This document shows positions 34,301-46,300 of a stretch of 64,000 nt of DNA, piece after piece. The first letter of the stretch is position 1; every line of letters begins with the position of its first letter. The notes below the pieces were generated by a model, which worked only from the letters and a program-made list of their open reading frames with translations, was not told the DNA's origin and searched no databases. The DNA lies in assembly GCF_001411555.2 (NCBI RefSeq), contig NC_049905.1, positions 18,218,097-18,282,096 of the forward strand. The letters run 5' to 3'. Source of the stretch: Juglans regia (taxonomy: Eukaryota > Streptophyta > Magnoliopsida > Fagales > Juglandaceae). A program made the position numbers and the translations under genes.

Positions 34301-37300
34301 TAACAAGTTGTGGTGGGTACCGGCTGGTAAAGGCATATTTTCTGTTCGCTCGTTCTATAAGTCTCTCACACAGACCCCAGAACATTCAGTTTCCATGGAA
34401 AAGGATATGGCAGAATAAGGCACCTCCCAAAGCAACCTTCTTTGCATGGACAACTTCATTGGGAAAGATCTTGACAATAGATAATCTACGAAGACGTGGG
34501 GTGATTATACTAGATTGGTGTTGCATGTGTAAGAAGAGTGGTGAAACAGTGGATCATCTTCTATTGCATTGTGATGTTGCTAGAGCGTTATGGGTTGAGG
34601 TGTCCAGTAGGTTAGAGATAGCTTGGGTTATGCCCGCTACAATGGAGGCACTTCTGGCTTGCTGGACCACTATAGGAGGTTTATCACAAATCAAAGCGGT
34701 GTGGAAGATGGTCCCTATTTGTATTCTATGGTGCTTATGGCAGGAACGAAATAACAGGACGTTCAAAGACAAGGAGAGATCTTTTGAGGATCTTAGATCT
34801 TTTTTTGTTAGAATGTTATTTGTATGGGCCATAGCTATAGACTTTAATGGCTTAGACTTGGCTGAATTTCTTGTTTCCTCTTCTTCATCCTAGATAGGTG
34901 TTTTCCTTTTGACCATCTTGTGTACTTTGGGCTATGCCTATTCTATTAATATAATCATTTACTTATAAAAAATAAAAAACTCATGTTCTTTGTTCTCCAA
35001 ATAGCTAGTGACTCATGACCCTTTGGGGCATCACCCAAGCAACTGTCAATGGACAGCTTTGCTGTCCATATTTGTTTCCATATTTGTTTCCTTGATTTAC
35101 TCTTCAGAATCATTAGCTTAATAATTGACAGATTGTATAGGGATAGAATTAGCATATACAACGTTATTTCCATGTATAGAATCCTTCCCATGTATAGAAT
35201 CCGATGTACAGTTTATATATTGGAGGGAAACCACAAGGCCGGACACTTTTGGCTATTTTCACACAATATTTCGACCTATCTTGACATGGTATCAAGAGCC
35301 GTCTCCTAGTTTCTTCTCCTCGACAATTTTTTTTTTTTTTTCGCTTTCTCGGCAATCCCGTTTCGGGTCTGGTGGTTTCGGCACTTTCTGTTGTTGGGTG
35401 GCTGTCGACGCAGTCTTCTCTAGCCTTTCGGTCCTTTCTGTGGTTAGTTGCTTGTCGGCGCAGCACTCTGGTAGTGTTTCCGGCGTCTCTGTGTCTTCGT
35501 AGTTGCCTTCGCAACTCTCTGGCAATTTCTCGGCTCTGGGCTTCTCGTTGTTGTGACTTTCGGCTTTGTCTGGGTGGCTGTAGCTTGTTCTGGTTATTCC
35601 GTTTGGGTTCTCAACTTCGTCTGGGTGCAGCTTCTCACGTGGGATTTTCTTTCTCTCGGCTTGGTCAGTTTTCTTTTTATGTTCTGTGGCTTTCGGCTTC
35701 TGTCTTGATTTTGTTTCTTGGAGAATTTTTTGGTCTCGGTTAAATTCCCTTGCTATTTCCCTTGCTGTTTCTGTTTCTTTTGCTTTGTCTTGGCTTCATT
35801 TATTTGCGATGGACTCTGCACCTGCAAATGGGTTTACTCAGTCAAGGTTCGCTCTGATGGAAGTTTGGATCGTTATAAAGCTCGGCTTGTTGCCCTTGGG
35901 AATAATCAAGAATATGGTGTCAATTATGAAGAGACCTTTGCTCCTGTGGCTAAGATGACTACTGTTCGTACGATCCTAGCTCTTGCTGCTTCCCATGATT
36001 GGCCACTACATCAGATGGATGTCAAGAATGCTTTTCTTCATGGGGACCTTAAAGAGTGTATTTATATGAAGCCGCCCCCGGGATTGTTTCCCTCTCCGAC
36101 CTCCAATGTATGTAAACTTCGTCGTTCTCTTTATGGTCTCAAACAAGCTCCAAGGGCCTGGTTTGATAAGTTTCGAACCACTTTATTACAATTTTCCTTC
36201 AAGCAGAGCAAGTATGACACTTCATTGTTTCTTCGAAAATCAGACATGGGTATTGTTGTCCTTTTGGTTTATGTTGATGATATTGTGATCACTGGTTCCG
36301 ATTCTGCTTTACTTGTCCAGCTCAATACTCATCTCTCAGAATCTTTTCATATGAAAGATCTTGGGTCTCTCACATATTTTCTTGGTCTTGAGGTACATCG
36401 TAGTTCCTCTGGTATTTCCCTCAATCAGCATAAGTATGCTAGTGATTTGGTGGCTACAGCTGGACTACAGGAAGCTCCCTCTGTCGATACTCCCATGGAA
36501 TTAAATGTCAAGCTTCGTAAAGAGGAGGGTGACTTACTTACCGATCCCAGTTTATATCGGAAGTTGGTGGGTAGCCTTGTCTATCTCACTATCACTAGAC
36601 CAGATATTTCCTTTGCTGTACAGCAAGTCAGCCAGTTTCTTCAAACTCCCCGTCATCTTCATTTGGCTGCTGTTCGTAGGATTATACGCTATGTTCAGGG
36701 CACTTCTTCCCGTGGGTTATTCTTTCCTGCAGGCAATTCTCCTCGTCTTGCTGCTTATAGCGATGCTGATTGGGCTGGTTGTGCTGATACACGTCGCTCC
36801 ATCACTGGTTGGTGTGTGTTCTTAGGTGATGCGTTGATCTCTTGGAAGAGTAAGAAGCAAGACAGAGTTTCTAAGTCATCTACCGAGTCTGAATACCGAG
36901 CGATGTCTCTTGCTTGTTCCGAGATTATTTGGCTTCGAGGTTTGCTTGCTGAGTTAGACTTCTCTGAGATTGATCCTACACCTCTACACGCTGATAATAC
37001 AAGTGCTATTCAGATCACGGCTAATCCTGTCTACCATGAGCGCACCAAGCATATTGAAGTAGATTGTCACTCTATCCGTGAAGCCTTTGAAGCTCGTGTT
37101 ATCACTCTTCCGCACATTTCCACTGAGCTACAAATTGCAGATATCTTTACCAAGGCTCTTACTCGTCATCGGCATTGCTTCCTAAGTAGCAAATTGATGT
37201 TGGTTGATCAACCCGCATCAATTTGAGGGGGGATGTCAATGGACAGCTTTGCTGTCCATATTTGTTTCCATATTTGTTTCCTTGATTTACTCTTCAGAAT

Positions 37301-40300
37301 CATTAGCTTAATAATTGACAGATTGTATAGGGATAGAATTAGCATATACAACGTTATTTCCATGTATAGAATCCGATGTACAGTTTATATATTGGAGGGA
37401 AACCACAAGGCCGGACACTTTTGGCTATTTTCACACAATATTTCGACCTATCTTGACAGCAACGACATAAATATTGAACATCGCAGCCCAAATTCTTCAT
37501 GTTACTTCGTAGTGCAACAATAAGTGATCGATTGCATCACCGCTCTTCTTGCTCATGCAACACCAATCTAGTACTGATATTCTTTTTCTTTTCCCCCTCA
37601 AATTGTCCATAGTAAGGATCCTCTCCAGTGCAGCTGTCCATGCAAAGAACGCATCCGTAAAGGGGCTTTGTTCCTCCAAAGTACTTTCCAAAGAAAGAGT
37701 ATTTGTGGGCCTTAATGCATGATAACAAGTGCTGACCTTGAACCTCCTCGTTTTTATGGAATCCGTTTTATCTTGTCCTTGTCAACACCTCCCATTCTGG
37801 AACAGTACAATAGATTGAAGAATGATGAAGAGGACTCCAATTTGTAATTGTTTGCAGCTCGGATATAGGTGATATTCCATTGGCTAGTATCATTAATGCA
37901 TTGCCAATAGTTTCCCGCCGATGCATCCTTGTCACAAGAAATTCTGAACAGCTCCAGGAACATAACTTTCAATGGCCTATCGCTGCACCAAATGTCATGC
38001 CAAAGTTTGATCTTAGACCCATCACCTACCTCAAATCTGATAAAGTATGAGAAGCTCTCCCCATCCCTTCCATATATTTCTTCATACACCAACGCCATAA
38101 GGACCATCGATTTATATGCTGCATACTTAACTTGCACTACTTCCCATAATGCTTCAAAAAGTACTTTTGATGAAAGTTAGCCTTCCTCATTTTAATAAAT
38201 AGAGTCGCTTCCATCACGTCAAACTTCGGTTCGTCTTCTGCACAATGGCAGCACTCAATACAAAGCTGCCACCCTAGGCCTACATTCCAAAATACTAGCC
38301 AATTTGTCGATTATCTTCAATGGTCCCCATAGGAAATGGTTCTAATTGGCCAAGTTAATCTTCAATTTGGATCTAGTTTCAAGGCATAATAATAGGCAGC
38401 ATAAAAAAAAAAAAAACTTATCTGCATTATCCTCAGCAAAAATCAATGTATCATCAATGAAAAGGAGATGTGATACAAAGCAACTCCTCCAATTTCCATA
38501 ACTTTCCAAAATGCTTGTTGGGAGTCCTCTCTCTACATCCATAGTCAACGTTCTGCTCAACGCCTCCATGACAACTACAAGCAATAAGAGAGATAATGGA
38601 TTCTCCTATCTCAAGTCGAGAGCTGCAAAAAAAGCCAAATAGAGAACCATTGATCCGAATGAAAAACTATATTGAAGAAACAAAATGTGCTATCCACCTG
38701 CACCATTTCTCATCAAAGCCACATCATTATAGCATACCACAAAATTGGGTCATAGGCCTTCTCTAGGTCCAGCTTATAAGGTATTCCTAGAATCCCTGAT
38801 CGTAGTCTACTATCTATGCACTCATTGGTGATAAAAACTGAATCTAGGCTTTGTTTCTCCTTGTAGAAAGCATTTTGAGTTCTAGAAATGACCTCTTTCA
38901 ATGCCATTTCCATCTTATTAGCTAGCATTTTGAAAGTGACATTCATCAAGTCTATTTAACAACCTCCTAAATGTTTGAAAGAGCGCAAATGAACACCCAT
39001 CGGGTCTCGGAGCTTTGTCACTGTTCAAATCTTTCAAAACTTCTACGACCATATCCTCCCCAAACTCTTTTTCCATCCAATTGGCCTCCTCCCTGCCAGT
39101 AGAATCAAATGTCAGTTTGTGCTATGCCTATTTCATTCGTATCAATAAAATTTACCTCTTATAAAAAAAAAGAATCAAATGTCAGCCCATCCACCTTGGG
39201 CAGCCAACTAAATTGTTCATAATGGAGATTACACTAGAAGTGTTCCATGTTCTCATTGACTTATGTGGGATCTGTATAAATTGAATCATCTACCATAATA
39301 GATTCAATGATATTATTTCAGCAATTCAAATTGGCCACTTTATGGAAGAAACTGATATTTTATCACCTTCATGTAGCCAAATTGCCCTGACTTCTTTTTT
39401 GAGGATGAGGAAACTTGGAGACCATGCAAATGCAATTTTTCTTTACCCTGTTAAATCCCAAACCCGTGTGACAGGGCCCACATCACAAATTGCTCTCGAC
39501 TTCCATCTCCAACTTCATGTGGTCCTTTCCATCTGTAGGTAGTCTCCTTTCTCAACTCTTCTGTCTTAGACAAGGAATTTTCTTTGGCTAATTCATCAAT
39601 TTCACGTAACTCCGCCATAAGAATAATTTTTCTCCCCTTCACATGGCCAAACTTGTCCTCATTCTATTTCTTCAGCTCTTTTTTCAAAGCTTTCAGCTTG
39701 CCCGCCAAGAAAAAACTATGGGCACCATAAAAGTAATCTACTCCATCCATCATTTCACCTTGTGTACAAATGCTTCAGCTTTTAGCCGCATGTTTCTAAA
39801 CTTGAAGCATCCTTTGTTTTGATCTACATCACTGCAATCAAGTATCACAGGAGATTGATCTGATAATAACCGAGATAGCCATCCCTTATAGTTTTCATTA
39901 TTGTTGTAGGGGTGCCGGTGGCCTTAAATTCCATAGCATTCGTCATGCTCTTATTCTATTGGAAACCCTGAGGCTTTGGAACGTACTTTCTTTGCTTATT
40001 GTGTTAAGTATATGTAAGTAGCCCAACATGTCCTATTTGATTTTGACTTTAGTTGGATGTCAAAGAAACACCTCTTTTTTCCTTTTAATTGCTCCATGTT
40101 ATCTGTTACATGAAAGAAAAAACATTTTATGTAAGTGTTGTCATTTTTGTTGTTTTCCGTCCTGTAGGTGCTAGAGGTAAAGTCAAATGGGATGGTATCC
40201 ACTAGGAAAATTAACAGACGCCAATTATTGAAATCAAGTGGTAAGGAAATTATTCCAGAAAGGCTTGCGGTTTTTTTACATGTTTGGATGTAGTAGAACT

Positions 40301-43300
40301 CTTTTAGTCTTATTTGATTGTGACGCTACTGACTTCTCTTTTTTCTTCTGCCATATGTGTACCGCTTTCTTGAATCCTGATTGAAGAGACCTACCTTTCA
40401 CCTTTACATACCTAGTCTGGGTTGTGGATTAGTTAGTCTTTCTAGTAGTTCTTGTTTGTTGCAACATAATATATGCTTCTTACTGTTGCATAATAAGTCA
40501 TGAGGCACAAACACACAGAAATAGAAACACACATAACTTGAAATTATGGTGTTTGTTTATGTCCCTTTACTCCTTTTCCTCTAATGGGTATATTAATTTT
40601 TCAGGCCTTCGTCCACGAGATATCCGAAGTGTAGATCCATCACTGTTTTTAACAAACTCGATGCCTTGTTTGCTGGTATCATGTCAATTTGTACTTTTAA
40701 CACTTCATAGTAATTCTTTTTAATGCTTGTTGCTTGAATTAATTGGACTTGCCTTAGCAGCTTTGCCTTTTGGCTGGAGTTTATACCATATAATGACCTC
40801 TAAGTGATTTTATAGGCAAAATGTACTCCTGCTTTTAAATCCAGACGTGGTTTGATAATGGGCTTTGAGTATTGTATTAATTGTTTGTTCTGATATCTCA
40901 TACTATAGTAGTAAGAGAAGATGAAGTGAATATTTCTTTTCATTCTGTGAACAAATACATAATCTGACACACTTGAGATTTTTGTATCTGCAACTCCACA
41001 TGTTTTGGGGTTACGAAACAAAAAACTACATGAAGCCATCATTGTTTTGATGAACTAGATTGTATTGCATTTATATTCTAGTAGAGCAATTGGGTTGGGT
41101 TCTGTTTGTGGTTCCATAAATTTCTATTGAAGGCAAAAATAACCAGACAGGACAAAGAATTTATTTCTCCAACAAAGGCATAAGGCCAAAATTTTGGAGT
41201 GCATCAATGGAAAAACTGTTTAAGGGGGGTTATCATGAAGCACAACTAGACAATCAAAGGTGGATGGAATGGTCAGTAAATATATCCCCAATAACTTCAG
41301 CTTTCTTTTCTATGAAATAGGCCTCTCATTAGGTGTTTTTGTTGTATACCCCTCATATTTTTTGATTATGCCTCTTTCTCTTAGATTGATCATAAAAAAA
41401 ACTCATCTTACTTATCAAAAAATAAAAAATAAAAAATAGGCCTTAAAATTTGCAGATCCATGGATCCGTTAGAGAATGTTATGCATCAAGATGAACATAC
41501 TCATTGCCGGATAATCTTATCATGTCTTTGTACGTTTCTGCATGTATGACTGAGGTAGTAGGCTTTTGAACCTGTTTTGACCATGTCATTGACAAGTAAT
41601 TAGAAGAAAGTATTGTTCTCACAGATAGTACTGTGTTGGCTAGGGCTGTGTAAAAAAGTAATCGGACCCTTATTTTAATTGTTCTTGCTACAATTTTTTT
41701 TTTTTACAAGTATTCTTGCTACAATCGATATTCCCCAAGTCATCCATTCACCATTTTTCTGATAGGCAGATGCTCATATCACTTCCTAAAAAATGCTTCT
41801 TCTCTGGTTCGTATGCTAGGTTCGTGAGCATGCAATTCTTTTGAATCTGGGCTCATTGCGAGCAATGGCAATGCATGAGTGTGTCTTTATTTTTGACTAT
41901 AACAGGTAATCTTATCTTCTGGAACAGGGCATTTATCCTTAGACTCAGAGTTCTCATTTTGATTTAATATAGTCAAGAATGAACTGACATTTGTGGACTT
42001 GCATATTTTGATAACTTGAAGTAAAGGAGGGAAGGCCTTCATAGAAACCTTGCTGCCTCGGTTGGACCCCAAAAACGGGCATGGAGGACAATGTATGCCA
42101 TTTGAAATTGAGGTTAGTTTGGTCCTTTAAGTCCCTGTTTTTACATGCTAAAACATAACATCACTAAATAATCTGGTTCCCATTGTGATTATACAAAATT
42201 TTCACAATCTTTTCTTTATAGCATACTGTTTCAATTATTTTTATAGATTTGAAAGTTAGCTATATCTATATATTTGTTTTATCAATTATCGACGTGAAAA
42301 CACCACCTGCACAGAAAGATTTTCCTCAACGTAGACTAACCTGCTAAACTTTTCTTAAACTTAATTCTTATAAATGTATTTAGCATTTCAACTAGCAGAT
42401 ACAGAAGAGACAGTACATAATACATGGGTTAAGAGAGAGAAGGAATGGAAAAGTTGATTAGATACAAGGAGCTCGTGATGTGGAAGTTTATTGGATATAG
42501 AAATTTTTATATTTAGAACATCTCTGATTTAAAATCTATTTGTACTCCTTCAAGCAATTTCTGCTTGAGGATCAAATTATACAGTAGTGTCATAGCCAGC
42601 ATGAATCCACAAATGATGAGTTAGAAGTTCGCAACAAGGTGAATGGCCTCCTATATATGTTGCTTTTATCTTGGTTGGAAGTTTGCTGTGAGGTTATTTG
42701 AATATCTCAATCAGCACCTCACTTGCTGGAAGAAACATCTGCCACTGAAAGAGAGAATATCACACCAAATCAGATTGGCGAGCCTTTCTGCTTAATCTTC
42801 ATTTTCTAAATCCCATTAAAATTTGGAAAAAGCGTCATAGTTCCTATAAGCCAAAAATATATAAAGCCCCCCTTAAACTACCATTTAATTTGCAATTACC
42901 CCCCGCCCCCAAAACTCTTTTCCCCTTTAAAAAGACAAAATTACCCTTGAGATTCTTAAGATGACAAAATACCCTACGTAACTTCAAAAGAAATAATTTT
43001 TTGAATAAGAACTTGTTTTCATAAAAAAAAAAATTATTTTTTAAATAAGCTTTTAAAGAAAAAAAAAATTTTAAAAACTTTAGAAATATTTTTTTCACTT
43101 TTTTCTTTAATTTTTTTCTAACTTTTAGTTTTTTTCAATTTTTTTATTGTTTTTTTTCTATCTATGGTACTTATGTCTATGGGGTAAATTGCAACTTTTT
43201 GTCGTTTGAGGGAGTGATTGCAAGTTGGTTGATAATTTGAGAGAGGGCTTTGTGTATTTATCACTTATTGTAATCAGAAATAGGGGGGACGAAAAGCAGA

Positions 43301-46300
43301 GCACCTCTTGGATTGAAACAAATAGTCCCTCAAGCTATAGGAGGTCTGAAGATTAGAAGTAATATAGGAATGATGCCATTTCTGGAAAGGGCTGTGGAGG
43401 CTTCCTACAGAACCTAAGTTGTAGCATGCAGTGATACACAGCAAATGTGTAATGGTTGCCAACTAGGAATGGGAAGCCCATCAGGTGGGAATGGATGACT
43501 CGTTAAACTGCAACAGATGTTATCTGACATCTGTCAAGTGATTCTCTTTCTAGTTCTCTCAGTTTCTAGTTTGGACGTAAGTGGGACGGTTATATTTTGT
43601 TGCTACTCATTAAGGCCCAATTTTCATCCCTAGGATTTTAAATTCACCAGATATCATTACAGCTATGTCCTCTAAAGATAATAAGCGCAACATTAGTCTT
43701 CCCATTCTAAGGCCAAAGAAGATCACCAATTTCCTCCTCATCGAAAAGGGCATTACCAAAAGGTTTGGATTAGGTAAAGAGGACAAAGTCTTTTTGGATT
43801 AGGTAAAGAGGACAAAGTCTTTGTGTCATTTATATACCTGCTGGACCGAACTGGACAAATTACAAAAGGTAGACCTCGATATTTAGACAGGACAGCCTTG
43901 ATGATCAAGCATATGATGCATCCAATATCCATGGCAATGGGTATGACCTTCACAACTTGAGGTCTTTTGTGCATATGTATTATCTTATTATGGTTCATAT
44001 TTATAACCTATGATTATCTTGAATCTTGAAAAGATTTTTTTCTTTTATTTTAGGTTGTTGAAGCAGCATTGCTTTCACGCGTACAGTGTTTGGAGCAGAG
44101 ATTAATCAATTTGGAACCTCGTGTGAGTATTGAAACATAGTGAGTATTCTTTTGTTTTGTTTCTTCTCATACGTTCTTCTTTTGGCTCCTTTGTGTGTGT
44201 GGCTGGTTTGGGAAAGAGTTTATAATAAAGCTTAGTAATCCTTGTAATAAAACTGCAGATGTATGACCTATTGCTGGTGCAATTTCTTCACCTCATAATA
44301 GTATTCTTTTTTTTTCAAAGTACCTCATAATAGTATTCTAAAGTCTTTTTGAAAATGCATTCGAGTAAAAAAAAAAAAAAAAAAAACAAAGCTCTCTGGA
44401 TTTGTTCTGAAATTAAACAAGCTTCAACATTAAGATAAGAAATCTGTAATGATGAACTTTGCAGATGCAATTATTTCTTGTTTCTTCGTTGTAAGGATGA
44501 CGCTCTCTCTCTCTCTAGTGGCCATCCAGTGAAATATGATCAGTAATCTGCCATTTTCTTTAGGTACAAGCTCTCCTTGAGGTTTTGCCAAACCGATTAA
44601 CTGCTGACATATTGGAGCAGCTTCGAATTAGCAAGCAAACATTGGTATTACTGAATTCACTCAAAATGGCTTGCATGTGTTTTTGCGGTGCTATTATTTA
44701 ATGTACTGTCTATTTTGTATTTTTGAAGGTTGAATTGGGCTCAAGGGCTGGGGCTCTCAGACAATTGTTGCTTGATCTTTTAGAAGACCCTGAGGAAATA
44801 CGTCGTATTTGTATAATGGGAAAAAACTGCACGCTTAAGAAAGGAAATGATGAAGTGGAATGCTCTGTCCTCTTAGAGAAGCAGATTGCTGAGGGTAAGC
44901 TATGTAAATGTTTCTTTCTTCATACTTTTTCATTAGAAATGGTTCAAGTGCATATGCAATTCATAAGTACAGGTTTTCATTCCATTTGATCCTGCTATAT
45001 GCAGAAGAGGAGGAAGAAATCGAAATGCTTCTGGAAAATTATCTTCAAAGGTTATTTCATGGTCCATTTCTAGAGCATGTAAAAGTATGTCTGGCATATT
45101 TTGTATTTTGATGCCCAAAATAATATGCTTCATGTATAACATTTTGGGATATCTTAATTGCTCAATTATCATTACTTTCTAATAGAGAGAGATGCTGACT
45201 TAGAATCTGTGTCTTACTTTAGAAAGCCATTGTTTGACTTGTTTTACACAGTGTATACATATTATTAACCAAAAAAAAAGGCGGGGACAGCAACATAAAG
45301 CTAGTCTCCAGACCCTCTTATTTAACTACATATCTGGTTATTTTGTCAATTGTCAATATCAAAAATACTATAAGATATGGAATTGGTTACTCTGGTCAGT
45401 GTTGGGCACATTAATATATCTGGGCTAGAGGTACTAACCCCTATTATTATTCCTGAACAGCACAAATTTTGCAAGCTAGATAGATATACTTGATTATTAA
45501 TTTAACCTAAGCTAGTTAATTTTTGTACAAAATGAAACATTTGATTTTTTTTTCTTCCAATACGTTTTAGTTAGTCTTTAGCCTGTTAGTGAACAAAGTT
45601 GTTCGATCTTGGCCAAGTCCATATAATGAACCTAAAATATTTTCCTTTAGCTGCACCTGGCTGGAATGTTCTGAACTATTATTGCTTTCCATTTTGGCCC
45701 ACTTATGAATGTAAATAAACCAACATAGAAGGTCATGCTTTCTACTTTAATGAGAAGTCCAGATTTGACCAAGAAAATAATTCCTTGTCAATAGGAACTT
45801 CTGAGAAGCTGCTAATAAAATGGTGCATCCTGAACTTTGTATTACTTTGACAACTGAGCACAAGTAATTGTTGGTTGATGAGGCTAACTTTTAATTGCAT
45901 TGCTTCATTTACAGATGTGAATCTTGTCATGGTCAGGCTGAAAGGCTTCTTGACTCTGCAAAAGAAATGGAAGACTCAATTGCTGTGAATTTGAGGTTGG
46001 GAGAACTGGTTCTAATCTTTGTGTTTTGTTTATGTGCTGTACAATTCCATCACCAATTTTAATTGCTTCTATTTATCAGTTCTCGGAGGCTTGAGGTTAG
46101 CAGAGTGGAGTTGCTTCTCCAGGTTGGGACATTTTGTGTGGCAGTTGGGGCTCTAGTTGCTGGTATGCCTTTGACGTGCAATAAAACTAACATTATGCTT
46201 ACATTAATCACATTGTTGTACAAGTTGCTTACACAAAAGGGGATTGTTTTAGTAACTATATACGGTAAGTATTACACTCTTCTTTGCATATAGCTGTTGC

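Larger units (their letters stand above)
35044..37458 (+). mobile_element. young, internally deleted Ty1/Copia element
   Basis: The 5' LTR is 35044-35286 and the 3' LTR 37235-37458 (start 37234 or 37235), both TGTCAAT...CTTGACA. The target duplication GCAAC lies at 35039-35043 and 37459-37463. Directly after the 5' LTR, TGGTATCAAGAGCC matches the methionine-tRNA primer site of Copia elements. A purine tract (GAGGGGGGA) precedes the 3' LTR. The LTRs appear identical except for an 18-bp tandem duplication in the 5' copy. The interior keeps the leader and about 14 bp of a presumed gag start (ATG at 35809), then goes straight into reverse transcriptase. Gag, protease and integrase are missing. 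It is sense-oriented in MRS2-11 intron 1. Confidence 0.95.
33237..39911 (-). mobile_element. minus-strand LINE, host of the intron-1 nest
   Basis: The tail (T run plus GATAAATAATTC) is at 33237. Coding then continues leftward-sense through 33300-33503, 34993-35043, 37464-39100 and 39186-39911. Pieces include RT ([13 protein letters not shown] at 38713-38949; FIDDTLIF at 38342-38584), the W-H-D-I-W-C block (37754-38137), and zf-RVT ([20 protein letters not shown] at 37497-37691). Reading across the insertions restores the expected order; for example W-V-M-P sequence lies at 34993-35043 and [22 protein letters not shown] just before 33503. The host copy is about 2.7 kb, with frameshifts. The right limit near 39911 is approximate. 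It is antisense to MRS2-11. Confidence 0.8.

Noticed and set aside
35049..35502. Overlapping frames in the Copia LTR and leader
   Set aside because: They are LTR/leader shadows; the same LTR frame recurs at 37233 in the 3' LTR.
42844..43098. 84-codon minus-strand frame rich in F, K and L
   Set aside because: It is the translation of the A/T-rich core of the inverted-repeat element in MRS2-11 intron 5.
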